A stretch of 64,000 nt of DNA from Selaginella tamariscina (taxonomy: Eukaryota; Streptophyta; Lycopodiopsida; Selaginellales; Selaginellaceae). Below the pieces are notes generated by a model, which was not told the DNA's origin, searched no databases, and saw only the letters and a list, made by a program, of their open reading frames with translations. How positions within the stretch are numbered: position 1 is the first letter of the stretch; every line of letters starts with the position of its first letter. The stretch lies in contig PUQB01000083.1 of the NCBI GenBank assembly GCA_003024785.1, forward strand, positions 508,368 through 572,367, given 5' to 3'. The position numbers and the translations under genes are program-made. Shown here in pieces: positions 10,463 through 23,490 of the stretch.

Positions 10463-13400
10463 TCATTTCAATGTTTGCAGCTCCACAATTCCTTCCTCCT
10501 TCACAAATTTAACACGAAAAGGGCCTATCCAATTCAGGTTAAACTTTTGACTAATCTCATCAATTTTTCCTTTATACCGAAGGACAAGGTCTCTTTCCTG
10601 AATTTCTTTTTCTCGTCTCTCTCTATCAAGCCAAGCCTTTGAACTACTTGTATTGTCCATAAGGCATACATTCTTAACTCATCCAACTTTTTAAACTTTA
10701 TTAAACGACTTGCTAAAGATTCCTTTTCTCCTATATTATATTAAATTGCAATTCTCAAGGATGGCACAACATACTCAATAGGAGTTATAGCCTCTAGTTC
10801 ATATGTAAGTTTAAAAGATGTCATACATGTAGTAACTTTATAAGTTGTTCTATAGGCTTAGAGAACTTCTGATAACATTTCATCACAATCCTTTCTATTT
10901 TCATGAACCACTTTCCTTAAGACATTCTTAAGGATTTTATTTATAAACTCAGCCTGTCCATTACCCTATAGGTAATATGACATGGATTTCTTATGTTTTA
11001 TCACAAACTCCTTCATAAGCATATTTATCATTTCATTAACGAAATGCTTTCCTTTATCACTCATAATTTCCTTAGGAATACCGTAACACACTATTATAGT
11101 AGTATATATAACTTGTGCTATATTATACACATCATCCCTTCTCATAGGCTTTGCTTTTACCCATTTTGTCATATAATATGTTAATACTAATACATATTGA
11201 TTCCTTTTTGAACTTGCCTCCATTCCTTATTTTTGGAAAGGTTCCAGTGGGAGGACAAGATTATATGGTTGCATTTGTTTCTTTGGTGCACATTGGCATT
11301 TATCACATGCCCTGCAATACCTACTCACATCCCTCCATATGGTAGGCCACCATAATCTTGCTTGAAGAATTTTTCTTATGTTATCTCCTTAGCAAAATGA
11401 CCTCCTACTAGGCCCGAATAAGCCTCTTTAAGAACCTCTAAGACCTCTAAAGGGTCTACACATCTCCTTAACACTCCATTAACTCCCAATTTATACAACT
11501 TTCCACCCACCAAAAAAAACGTCATGTCCTCATGATGATAATATATATCGATGGATAGATACTATATTATATGATCTAACCACCTTAATGGAAAATTTAC
11601 CTGAAATAGATTTGCATTATAAAAATCATCCATATTCTGAATAGAATTTCACATGTTGTAATGCGACTTAAATGGTCATCTTGTTTTTGCTACTTTTCTA
11701 ATTTATGAATGATCTCAAAATCATATTCTTACATAAGTAAGTAGTGTCTAAACTTATGGATGGCATACACCATCCCTAATGCTTTCTTCTCTGTAGTAGT
11801 ATAATTTACTTTTGCAAGTGTCAACTTGTGACTAACATATTAAATAGGACAATCCTTTTCATCCTCTTGCATTGAGTAAGGATGGTTCCTATAGCACTGT
11901 CAAAGGCATCTACTTATACATATTATTCTTTATCCCACTTAGTACTAACCAATATTGGTGCTTTGATAAGAGCTTTACAAAGATGATCAAATGCCTCTTG
12001 ACATTCTGGTGTCCAATCATATGGTACATCTACTTTAAGTAAATCAGTTAAAGGTCTTGCTATTTTAGCATAGTGCTTTATAAATCGTCTATGATGATTT
12101 ATTTTGCCTAAAAACCTTCTTAACTCCTTTATATCCTCTGGTGGTTGTAATCCTAGGATAACTTTAACCTTATCATGGTCCACCAATATCCCTTTCTTAC
12201 AAATCACATGTCCTAAAAGAATTCCGGATTAACAATGAAATTATAATTTTCTGGATTTAAAGCAACTGAATTTTGCCGACATTTCTAGAAACATTTTTCC
12301 AAATATTCTCGACAGTATATGTTATCGTCATTTGAAACATAAAAGGTGCATTGCATAAGCCAAATGGGATAACTCTATATGCATACGCACCCCACAAACT
12401 TATAAAAGCTGTTTTATATTGATCTTTTGGAGCTACCATAACCTGGTTATATCCTGAAAAACCATCCATAAAAAAACACATTTCATGTCATGCTACATTA
12501 TCAAACATTTCCTTTGTGAAAGGAATATGAAATGTATCCTTACATCTAACCCTTGAGCTATGGTCAATATCTTAGGTTCCTTCTTTGTCCCTATATTGAC
12601 TTGCTTTAAAGGATTAATAGTATAAATATGAGTATAATTTGCAAGTTGTTACTGTGGATTATTCTCTTCTTGATCCTTTTGGAAATACTCTCTCTCCCAC
12701 AATTGCATATAGATCAATTTCCGCAAGGGCTTTTAGATCAAGATATGTTCTTAAAATTTTTTTTCTTCCTGATCATCTAAGCCCTGCATCCAATCATAAC
12801 CTTCCAATGCAATTGGTTTATTCTCCTTTGCTATATATTGCTTAGCATGAATATATATATCAACCTTCGTATCACCTTGTCTTACTGTCATTTTTCAATC
12901 TTGCACAACCTGGGTAATTTTGAGCCAAGGTTGGCCCAACAACATAGTATATGTTGAATCATGTCCTTTCATTCTAAGAACTATTAAGGATATTTTATAT
13001 TTAAATCCTTTCACACATATGCTATATGTTGACTACTCTCAAAATACCTATTGACTTTACACTTGTGATCAGCTATTTTAAGATTAAATAGAGCAGGTTG
13101 TATAGGTTTTAAACCCATTCTTTCATATTTCTTCTTCTCAATAAAATTCACTCCTAAACCTTCATTAATAAACACTCTTTTTAATTTGTTCCTCTCCACA
13201 TAAACTGTGATACAAGGAACTTGTTCATCATACCTTCATACTCTACTTCCTTATTTACTTTACATACGTTATTTCCTTCATCAGACAGTATTGTCTTCTG
13301 AACCATATGTAATGCATTCAATATTTAATTTTTTTATAAGGAGCAACTTGTATCAATTTGTCCAAGTGTAACTTTAACTTCTTATTTATAACTTATAATA

Positions 13401-13984
13401 CATTTGTTTTCTTACCTCACCTTGTAATGGTGAAGATTGAAAACATTATTTATCTATGTCTGTAATATTTAACAAGGAATCATGTAATTCATTATTAAAC
13501 GGACCATCTTGATTAGAATTTTGTTGATTCTCTTTTGTATTTCTCTGAAATGGGCTCAATTTCTTTCAAGAATATTACATATCTCTCCTTCTCCATTGAG
13601 AGAATATTCCTTCTCCTTCCTTTGAAATACTGTAACTACTCTTACAACTAGCAGATACTTTCTTTCCCTTTTTTATTTCATCTAACCGTGTTGTACATCT
13701 TTATGAATGTAGAAGGTTGTATATTCCGTCTAGGGCAATCTGTAAAGATATGGCCCATTTCACCACATGTATAACAAACATAGAAAGGAAAACTCTTACC
13801 TTGTGGTCCTTATTTATCACTTCTCTGATTATATTGATCATTCTTTCCCATTTGATCTTGATAAGAACTTCCTTCTCCTCTATATTGTCTGTTATTTCTT
13901 TTAAGATAAGGTTTATCATTATGTTATACATTAATGGACCATTTCTTCCTTTATAATACCTTTTCTCTCTGTATTCATAAGGAG
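10463..13984 (-). mobile_element. Older Ty3-type retroelement fossil, gag to integrase
   Basis: Minus-strand order: CCHC knuckle (CYTCGEMGHIFTDC, about 13790-13740), protease region (about 13250-12890), reverse transcriptase (about 12480-12250), the RNase H-side segment (12207-11923, with the RRFLGKINHHRRFI motif), RNase H region (about 11800), integrase core (11223-10966, DKGKHFVN) and integrase C-terminus (10660-10463, WIGPF). It is broken in many places and old by divergence. The gag part is interrupted at about 13984 by a younger chromovirus; similar gag-like basic sequence resumes near 17962-18090. Confidence 0.8.
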
Positions 13985-14381
13985 TGTCACGACCTTGTGC
14001 AAAGGGCGAAACCTTTAGAACAAGGGTGGAACCTTGAAAGGAGGAGATTGTATTCAAGAAAGAAATGAATACAAAATGAAACACAAGGCCGAAGACTGGT
14101 GTTGAATGATTCTGAGAAACTTGGAACTGGAACCTGTTTATATATCTGAGGTCTTGAGGATTGTATGGTCCACAATTGGTCTGAAATGTGTGATCCACAA
14201 CTAGTCTAGAATGTGTGGTCCACAATTGATCTGGAACATGCGTATGAATATACGCCTTGCTGTGATGGTATAGTTCAGCATTCAGAATTATACGGACCAG
14301 TTGGTTAACACATGTGTGTGTTAGCCAAAAGGTCTCGGGTTTAAGTCCTTTGAAAGGCAAAAATAACCCATGATCCTTACA
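13985..14381 (-). repeat. 3' LTR of nested chromovirus
   Basis: On the minus strand it begins TGTAAGGATCATGGG and ends GGTCGTGACA. It matches 17572-17961 along its full length with scattered substitutions and small gaps. Confidence 0.85.
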
Positions 14382-14691
14382 CTATCTCCCCCTTCGATGA
14401 CGAGCATCGCGCGTCACTGGTCCAGGTTTTGCAGGATATCGTTGATGAAACTCGGCAACAAGATCAGGAGCATGAACAAGATGAGCAGTAGGCTCCCAAG
14501 TGCGTTCGCCAGGTGGATAACCGATCTAGTCCACGAAATAGTGAAGCTGACCACGAACAAGTTTGGAGTCAAGAATTGCAGCAACCTCGAACTCAGGTTC
14601 ACCAGCAACTGTAACTGGAGGAGGTGGTGGAAGAAGTCAGCCAGGTTCAGAAGGAGCATGATAAGGCTCCAACAAAGAAACATGGAACACG

Positions 14692-15048
14692 GGATGGATC
14701 CGAATGGTTGGCGGAAGCTCGAGACGAAACGTCACATCAGAGAGTTTTTCGATGATGCGAAATGGCCCCAAGCGTTGATAGTCCAGCTTGTCACATGGAC
14801 GTGTGGTTGGCCAATGACGCCGGAGGAGCCACACTTGGTCACCAATTGTGAATGCTGGAGGAGAGGCACGGGATGGATCTGGATGGTTGGCGGAAGCTCG
14901 AGATGAAACGTCACATCAGAGAGTTTTTCGATGATGCGAAATGGCCCCAAGCGTTGATAGTCTAGCTTGTCACAGGGACATGTGGTTGGCCAATGACGCC
15001 GGAGGAGCCACACTTGGTCACCAATTGTGAATGCTGGAGGAGAGGAAC
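14692..15048. repeat. Tandem direct repeat, two copies of about 178 bp
   Basis: 14692-14869 and 14870-15048 are nearly identical head-to-tail copies, both starting at GGGATGGATC. The repeat lies in the integrase C-terminal part of the nested chromovirus. Confidence 0.8.
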
Positions 15049-17366
15049 GGGAACGATCAGCAGCTTGTCCTTGCAAATCCCGAGCGTGTTGAAGATGATG
15101 CTGCACTTCTTCATGGACCTGTCGGAGATGCTCAACACGATCATTGGCAGCAGTGGTGAGGCCAGGAACCACGGGCAAGCTGTAGGACCAGCGAGGATGA
15201 ACACCAGAGAACGAGAAAAATGGCGACACACCTATGAATGAGTGTGCCGTGTTGTTGTACGCGAACTCGCAGCAGGAAGGAGATCGACCCAATCATCTTG
15301 CAGATGAGAAATGAAACACCGAAGATATTGTTCCAGAGTCTGAATCGTGTGCTCCGATTGTCCATCTGTTTCAGGATGATGTTGCAGTAGACAGCTTCCC
15401 GGTGATACATAGCCGATCTAGGAATCTCCGCCAGAATGCCGAAGTGAACTGGGGACCTCGATCAGTGACAAGTTCATCAGGAAGACCATAAAGACGGAAC
15501 ACCTCTCGGTACACTAGATCTGCAGCATCAGGAACCGAACATGTCTTGTTACAGGGAACAAAGTGTGCCATCTTAGAGAACCGATCAACAATGACTAGGA
15601 CAACATCAAACCCTCTAGAAGGCGGTAAATCCGTGAGGAAATCCATGGTGATGGATGACCATGGCCGCTGAGCAATAGGAAGAGGCTGTAGTAGTCCAAC
15701 CGGTCGATGACGAGGAAGCTTTGTACGCTGGCACGTGTCACAAGATCGCACAAATCTCTCAACATACACGCGAAGCCGAGGCCACCAGAACACCCGTTGT
15801 ACTAGCTCGATCGTCTTCCGAATGCCAAAATGTCCTGCAGCTGTGTTGTCATGGCAGTGTTGGACAGCTCACAACCTCAATTCTCCGTCCGAACATAGAT
15901 TTGGATGTGATGGTACAGCAACCCATTATGAAGATGGAAAGCAGCATAATCTCGTAGTTGTGACCCTGAAAACAATGGCTGAACTCGTCGAACATGTGCA
16001 AGGACATCACGAGCAAACTCGTCTTGAGGGAGATTTTCTCGGATTAGATCCAAAAATGAAGTGTCAACTGGAGCAGAAGAATGGGAAAGCGCGTTTACCA
16101 ACAACTAGTCGGAGCTCAGGATGACTTGTTCTTGTTGATCAAATCGGATTTCACATGGTACTGGAGTTAGGTAACTGCGACGAGATAAGGCATTGCTTTG
16201 CCATTTAGATGACCGGGACGATGAATAATCATGTATTGGAACCGGGACAAAGACTGTGCCCATCGCGCCTGACGTCGATTGAGAACTCGTGTTGTTGCCC
16301 AGTACTGGAGGTTCTTGTGATCACAATACACCTTAACCACATGCGGGGAACCTTCAAGGAATTGCGCCACTCCTCAAAGGCATCGCCAGCAGCTCCTTGT
16401 AGACATCGTAATTGATCTCAGGTGCAGTGAACTTGCGAGAATGGAAAGCAATGGGATGGAGGAGATGATTTGGACCTTCCTGGGACAATACTCCACCAAA
16501 GGCGAAGTCAGAGGCGTCAGCTTCCACGAAATATGGCTTCGCAGGGTCAGGATGGATAAAAACAGGTGCCGAGGTGAACGCCTTCTTTAGGAACTCGAAC
16601 GCCTCCTCAGCCTCAGAGGACCAGACAAATGGAACATCCTTGCCAGTCAACTTCGTCAATGGCAATGCAATCTTGGAGAAATCCCGAACGAAACGTCGAT
16701 AGAAGTTTGCAAACCCGAGGAAACATCGAACATCACTAACATTTGATGGTCTCTCCCACTCCAATACAGTCCGGACTTTTGCAGGATCCATGTGAACACC
16801 TTCAACTGAAATGATGTACCCCAGGAACTCGACAGACTGCTGACTGAAAGAGCACTTCTCCAGCTTGGCAAACAAGTGGTGCTTCCGAAGCCTCTCCAAC
16901 ACTAATGTACATGCCGTTTGTGTTCTCCTCGAGTATTGGAAAATATCAGGATGTCGTCTAGGTACATGATGACAAACAAATCCAAGAAGTCTCGGAAAAT
17001 ATCGTTAGCCATGTGCTGGAACAAGCAGGTGCATTTGTCAGGCCGAACGGCATTACTACGTACTCTAAATGTCCGTAGCGTGTACGGAAAGCTGTTTTCC
17101 ACTCGTCCCCTTCTCGAATTCGGATGAGATTGTACGCTCCTCTTAAATCGATCTTTGTGAAGTACCAGGCACCAGAAAGACGTTCGAGCATGTCGGAGAC
17201 GAGCGGGAGAGGATACTTATTTGGAATGGTGACCTTATTCAAATCTCGGTAGTCCACCACGAGCCGGAGACTTCCTTCTTGGAAACAAAGAATACTGGAG
17301 CACCAGCCGGTAATCGCGAATGACGGATAAATCTGGTGACAAGATTCTCCTCAATGTATTTCCTCA

Positions 17367-17571
17367 ATGTCTCCAACTCTGTTGGTGAGAGACCGTAAAT
17401 GGGACGGAGGACGGCTGCTTACCCTCAACGAGTGGAAAAAAGCTTTTCGTACACGCTACAGACATTTCGAGTACGTAGTAATGCCGTTCGGCCTGACAAA
17501 TGCACCTGCTGTGTTCCAGCACATGGCTAATGATATTTCAAAGGGGGAGATAGTGTAAGAATCATTCAAAC
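17367..17571 (+). repeat. Inverted retroelement fragment with purine tract and LTR start
   Basis: The segment 17430-17535 encodes on the + strand the same reverse transcriptase stretch ([13 protein letters not shown]) that the main element encodes on the minus strand near 17100. It is followed by AAGGGGGAGATAG and TGTAAGAATCATT, which are the purine tract and LTR start of this family in + orientation, and then directly by the minus-oriented LTR at 17572. This makes a head-to-head structure. Confidence 0.75.
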
Positions 17572-17961
17572 TATCACGACCTTGTGCAAAGGGCGAAACC
17601 TTTAGAACAAGGGTGGAACCTTGAAAGGAGGAGATTGTATTCAAGAAAGAAATACAAAATGAAACACAAGGCCGAAGACTGTGTTGAATGATTCTGAGAA
17701 ACCTGAATTGAAACCCTGTTTATATATCTGAGGTCTTGAGGATTGTATGGTCCACAATTGGTCTGGAATGTGTGATCCACAACTAGTCTGAATGTGTGGT
17801 CCACATATCTGGAACATGCGTATGAATATACGCCTTGCTGTTGATGGTATAGTTCAACATTCAGGATCATATACGGACCAGTTGTTAACACATGTGTGTG
17901 TTAGTCAAAAGGTCTTGGGTTCAAGTCCTGTGAAAGGCAAAAAATAACCCATGATCCATCA
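17572..17961 (-). repeat. 5' LTR of nested chromovirus
   Basis: Matches the 13985-14381 LTR. No clean 5-bp target duplication was seen next to the outer ends of the pair. Confidence 0.85.
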
Positions 17962-20341
17962 TTCCTACTCTCATAATATTTATGATTTCTATTCTGATAA
18001 TGAACGGAATATGATAAAAAATGAATGAATGTATATGATAAAGAATGAAGAATGTGTATAATATTGGTTACAAATTCGATAATTGCCAAAAAGTTGAGCT
18101 ACATTGATGACCTATTTAAAATATTTTCTATAATGATAATTAAATTAAAATTTAAGCCACAAAATAAGAGGATTCTACAATGAAGAAATTAAATTTTTGT
18201 TAAGTCATGTGATTTAATACAAAATATGAAAATTACGTTATTAATTATTATGTGTTTATTATGGATCGACGGACTTAAGATCAATGACACATTAGCAAAT
18301 ATACTAATATAATTTAATAGTCTAGTTTATATTTTATCCTTAAAGAGATTATATCTTTTTATTTATAAATTAGTTTTATTTGTATGTTTAAAATTTTATA
18401 TTGTATTCACTAGTAATTAATATTGTATACATACATAAAACACTTATAAATATATGTAATTGAATTTATATTATTCTTAATATATAAAAATTTGCAAGGA
18501 GATTTTATATCTTCAAATATAAAAATATATTAAAGTTTGTAAACTTACTTTGAAATTATCATCAATTCCATGATAAAAATTTTGCTAATGGATTTATTAT
18601 TGTTGATAATCTATTTCATACTAATCTATAATTGTTTAATTTATTACTTTTGCTTTGCCTTAATCTATGTTATATTTTAGTTGCTTTTATTTACTTGTGT
18701 ATTTAAGTATAAAATATATATATTAGATTATATTGTTAATGTCGTAAAGGACCACAATTATGTAAGCTGTAGACTATAATATTCATTAAGAATATACAAA
18801 TCTTTTTTTTAACCTTATTCAAACATTTTATTTTTATAGGAAGCAAATTAAAACTCAACTTGAAGAATTAAGTATGATTAAAATAAATAAATATACATGT
18901 GTATGGATGTAACTTCTTATGATCACTTACTATGTATGTAAAAATTCTTTATAAAATGTGTTTTATATGGAATTAAACCCCTCTTAACCTAACCTAAGTG
19001 TAAGAGTTTCCTTAAATTAATAAAAAACAATGACTGATGAGTTAAGAGGTCCTTGATGTAGTTTATAAATAATTATTGGTTGATCCCACTCCACGATAGC
19101 ACCTTAACAAAAAGATTTATAAACGCACCTTAATCATATTAATTTTGGTTGTTCATCTCTTAATCTTAAAATAAAAATACCTTAGTTAAATTGATTCAAT
19201 TTATCATTCTTTACAATAAAAAACACTCTTAATAAAAAATTGTGTTCAAAAAATGTATCTCATATGAAATTTATAGTCAAATATAATTATATAAACATAT
19301 TATTAATAATATTATCATGATATTTTCTCTTCCTATAACTTAAAAATCACAATAATGAAAGTAATTTACATTACACATTTATTATAAAGGATTAAAATAC
19401 ATTAACATATACAATTTTTATAATAATATATCAAATTTCTATTCATAATATTAATTTTACTTAATTCGAATCAAATATTAGAACTTTATTGAGATTTACA
19501 ACTAAAACATAATAACTCTTTATTTTGTTTTATAATACATATTGAAAGAATATAATTAAATATTAAGCAACAAAATCATTATGAGTGTGTAGAGTAATAC
19601 TTTTATATGACATGGATTATCATTGTTTAAGACTTATTTTGAATCTTTAAACACATTAATAGCTATATATTTTAAAATTCAATATTTATTTTTAATGTGG
19701 TTGTCTTATTCTCATTTAAAATTGCAAATATCAACTTGGATCAAAAGACAATTAAAAGATTATAACAAAATTAATCTTTTTTTTAATAATATTTAAATTG
19801 CAATAATGTTGTTTGGATATAAAAACTTGTCCCAAATTATTAAAGTTTAACCACAATCAATGTTAATACCAAGGTTAATATTTAAAATCTTTATCGACAC
19901 ACAAAAGTCATACTATTAATATTTTAAATTAAAATATTTCAACATTATTTTACCTCTTGGAGCAACTATAAAACTTTTCAAAATATTTTAACTTTAAATT
20001 TTCTTACAACAATAGCACACAAGAGTCATTATAACAATTAAAATTTTAAATTAAAATATCTTAACATATATTCTTACATCTAATAAGAAATATTAAACTT
20101 CATAATTTTCTTAAATATTCTAACTTTAATTATTTTTTACAATATTATACAAGTTTATACAATTGTTATGAATTGTCTAAAGATTACTATGTATATAGTT
20201 TATTGTGTTATGTCACAATGCATTCTATTAAATATACTATGGAAATATAAATAAGCCACAAAGTAAGACGAAGTGTTAAATATATTTCAGCATTATTATA
20301 AATTCTTATATAATTAAAAATATGTAATTATATATTACATA
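17962..20341. other. AT-rich region without genes
   Basis: 17962-18090 looks like a continuation of the older element's gag side. Beyond that the sequence is over 75 percent A+T by eye, with no credible open frame, no LTR border and no tRNA-like structure. It could contain the lost 5' end of the older retroelement. Confidence 0.6.
20301..20341 (+). repeat. Direct repeat flanking the 20.3-24.5 kb element (left)
   Basis: The 41-bp stretch starting AATTCTTATATAATTAA recurs with a few changes at 24485-24525 in the same orientation, just outside the other end of the transposon candidate. The left copy ends in ATTACATA, which also occurs at 24472-24479. Confidence 0.6.
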
Positions 20342-21015
20342 TATGTGTACAATCTTGGGGAGTTCACTCTTAAGAATGTGGTAGATACAAGTACGTGCAC
20401 TTTAGGATTACTTTTGTACATGTTTGTATGCATATGGTATATCCTTAGGGTTAGGGGTATGAAGAAACAATAGATGGATATGCATAGGGTTGGAGATTTG
20501 AATATAGTGAGATTGGAATATGTCTAGATCTTCTATTAAGCTTGGTGTTGTGAGAGTTTTACCTTCTCTCATTTATCAAGCTCTTCATCATGAAATCCAA
20601 TCTAATTTAGCAAATATCCTTACAACACAGTGGGTTTTATTATTTGGAGGAGGGTTTTAAAAATAAGGAGCATTCAAGAAGCAAAATGGTATGTGCAAGA
20701 TAAAAAGTTATAATATAAGTTGAAAATAAAGTGGAACTTAAACAAATTCCAATTGATGAAGAATGTGATCTTATAGAGGTATAATGTACATTAATATTGT
20801 ACTTATGCTTGCTAATATATCCGTACTAAACTTCATACATGATGTTAAACGATAATATGTTTATATATAGTTATATTAATTATATTCCTTTCTTTTTCAA
20901 CAAGATAGTGTTTCTAGGAAGAACCAAAAAATATTATTAAGAAAGCTTGGTGCCAAATGGAAGATTATGTGGAGGCAGCACAGTCTAAACTTCATTAGAA
21001 GGCAAACTTGACAGA

Positions 21016-21198
21016 TTCCATCTTGAAAGTGAGATTATTAATGATAAGCCTTGGTATTTAGTGTGGTGTGAGGAATGTGATAAGTCCATTGGTGGAGTTA
21101 CTGCTCGAGATGCATTGAAGAATTTCCTTTCTTCGCATTTAACTTCTCGAAATCACAAGAAAGCAATCACAAAATTTACAAATTCTGGTGAGTTTTTA
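21016..21198 (+). pseudogene. BED-like zinc-finger segment of transposon
   Basis: The frame reads WCEECDKSIGG, then a hydrophobic helix and SSHLTSRNHKKA. Two cysteines and two histidines are spaced C-x2-C-x22-H-x5-H, which fits a BED- or C2H2-type DNA-binding finger as found at the N-terminus of many DNA transposases. A GT donor-like site follows (TCTGGTGAG near 21186), so this may be an exon. It lies inside the element with inverted repeats. Confidence 0.45.
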
Positions 21199-22490
21199 TA
21201 TCACTGTTCCATTAGAACTAACATATACTTTTCTTTTCTCATATAGTTTATGAAACTTCACCAAATTCGATTGCAAAAGAAAATAAAAAGAAATTTGAGG
21301 CAACAATAACCATGGTTGAGGAGCTCTGTGAAAATTTGAAATGCAAATTTATCCTATGGGAAAGTTTTGATTACACTCGACTTGACAAAGTCAAAATAAG
21401 ATGCAAGAGTGATAATACATTGATTCAACTTTTTCCCCAAAAAGGTGATTTATTTGAGATTTATTCACACACACCTGCACACACACATTGCATATACAAA
21501 TATATATATGTAAACTATATATATTAATATAATAATAAGAAATGGAATGTATGCTTATAAATGTTTTCCTTTTTCTTATGTTCCTTTGAGCATAATATCA
21601 AGGAACATATAACTCCAAGTCCCATGAAGCAACAATTGTCTGCAAGGAGAAAGAGCAGGAAACAACAAAGGGAAGTGGAAAGCTGTTGAAGCACTTCCTT
21701 CAAGCCACTCTTCTAAAACCTTTAAAGCTACTAACAACGTCCAAATAGGAATAAAAAAGTTCTTTTCAAGTAAGTGATTAACACACACATGTATACTTAT
21801 TATACCATCTTATTTTAGCTACTTCTGGAAACGACATTGTTAGCGGCCCGAGCAGTAAGTGTTAAAAGTTCTTTAATTTAGACATTGATGAAGTATGTTT
21901 AAAATTCATTTTTGTTTGTACTTTAGAAATTGATTTAATGAAGCTTATGTGTTGGGTATTGGCAATTGCATTATAAATATAAAAATTGGACTGTAGATTT
22001 GAAATGGTTTCTTAATGATTCAAGGGGTGTATGTTGGCAAGCTAAACCTGAGACCCATGAAATAGTGCAGACTTCTTGTGGTGTTGTGAGTATTGAGGGG
22101 ACGTTTCGAGACAAGCGATGTCAATGAATCTCTGAGCATGGCTTCAATAATCTTCAATGTGTGTTCTGCAACAAATTCCACAACATAATGACTTCCGTAT
22201 GCGGTGTTATCGACAACAGTTGGCTGATGTGGCTGGTTCAACTAGAAGAGGTGAAAGAACAATTGGAAACGGTAGGCACCTTGATTTCTTTACCACAACA
22301 TAGCTGCTTTCACAAGCTAAGACTACTAGTTGTACCTTGAGACGTTTTCAGAATGTGATACTAAAAAGGATGTCCATATTGCTACTCTACAAGTGCAACC
22401 TAAAGACTTAAAGGGAGGTGTTTCTGAAGACTTGGCAAGAGGAGACTTATATAAGTTTTGTCATGACATTGTTCATCACATAATAATGGA

Positions 22491-22886
22491 ATGTTTGATG
22501 GTAAACCTGCATTATGGAAGGTATGTTTATGTGTCATTTTTAATGAGATCTTTGTTTTTAGACATTTTTCTACCGTGTTACAGTTTCTTGTTGATGTGGC
22601 AAGGAATGTGAGCTACCCTAACGGTGGAAAACGATGGACTGAAAGTTCAAAGGATTTGTATGAAGCTGTTCGGATTTTGGGAGGGAGGAGGATGCATGAT
22701 TTCTTAAGTATAAACTTCATAGGGCCACACATCTCTACTACAAAACGAGCAATTAGAAAAACTTTGCGGCACAGCCTTGGTGCTTCGCCTGAGGTATTCT
22801 CTGCCTTAGCCAGGATCTACAATAGCCTTATGTCTAATAAGGCTTTTTGTGGCAAGAAGAATGAATGTGTAAAGTGGACTTCATAG
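22491..22886 (+). pseudogene. Transposase-like core, N-terminal part
   Basis: From about 22585 the frame reads FLVDVARNVSYPNGGKRW, then a helix and LGGRRMHDFLSINFIGPHIS. The layout (GRRW..., GG-R, hinge GPxxxT) recalls a conserved block in uncharacterised eukaryotic transposases, from memory and not verified. It ends at a stop at 22886, and the similarity continues in another frame from 22934. An intron-like stretch (22520-22584, GTATGTTTATG to TTACAG) may separate it from the preceding block DLKGGVSEDLARGDLYKFC (about 22400-22460). Confidence 0.45.
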
Positions 22887-22933
22887 TTCATGTTGGGAGT
22901 GGAGAAGAGGTTATTGTAATATAACTTCAACTT

Positions 22934-23490
22934 TTGAGGAGTGTCAAATGGCATGCTATGGAAGAGTTCTTCTCATCAATCCACTTTGCCCAAGCTTGCC
23001 TCAGCTTGTGTTGCTTGTTTAACTCACATGTAACCGATTCACACATGCGGAAGCAATGGCAACAAGTTGCTATATTATGGAAGAGAGAACTTGAAACAAT
23101 TGTAGGTCTTATCATTGGACATGCTTCTGATGGTGATGGGAGGCGAAGGAAACTCATGCTAGAGGATTACACACCTATTAACTGGAACGATTGGGTTTTT
23201 CATGCAACAACTGACATGAATGGTTGGGTTATAGAGCTTCATGTTCATATACACAATGGTAAAAAATTGATAAACCATTGGATAGTGTTGCAAAACAACT
23301 TGTTTTGGGAAGCTGGTTGGTCACCATCAACCACATTGTGATAATGGTTGAGTGCTATAGTAAGTAACAACATGGTTTACGTAAGGAGGATGTAGAGCGT
23401 AAAGATAGGCAGAACTAGGCAGCTGCACAACGTATTGCTTCGAGGAAAGTCCAGGAGTGTTTGCAACAAATCTGTATGTCGACAAAGTGA
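22934..23490 (+). pseudogene. Transposase-like core, C-terminal part
   Basis: The first open segment (to 23341) contains LIIGHASDGDGRRRKLML near 23110-23160, where the DGD could hold a catalytic acidic residue, and HNGKKLIN near 23255. Directly after, in another frame, comes a block with HGLRKEDVERKDRQN and RKVQECL (to about 23480). The ordered set SDGD, HNGKKLIN, HGL..ED, DRQN looks like the conserved C-terminal half of a transposase family. Frame changes mean this copy is not intact. Function is inferred from context only. Confidence 0.45.

Larger units (their letters stand above)
13985..17961 (-). mobile_element. Chromovirus (Ty3-type) fossil nested in older element
   Basis: Flanked by two LTRs of about 390 bp (13985-14381 and 17572-17961). 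Minus-strand parts are reverse transcriptase (about 17260-16900), RNase H (16900-16170), integrase zinc finger and core (about 15880-15380), integrase C-terminus with the HPVFHVSLLEPYH motif (about 14690), a chromodomain-like segment (about 14640-14410) and a purine tract (GAAGGGGGAGATAG) just before the 3' LTR. The two LTRs look about 95 percent alike by eye, so it is much younger than its surroundings. Broken and internally rearranged, with several breaks. An inverted fragment lies at its 5' side (see the separate entry). Confidence 0.88.

Noticed and set aside
14370-14906. 178-codon + strand open frame
   Set aside because: It is the antisense of the chromovirus integrase and chromodomain region.
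17900-17945. tRNA gene in the chromovirus LTR
   Set aside because: Only a B-box-like phrase is present; no cloverleaf could be drawn.
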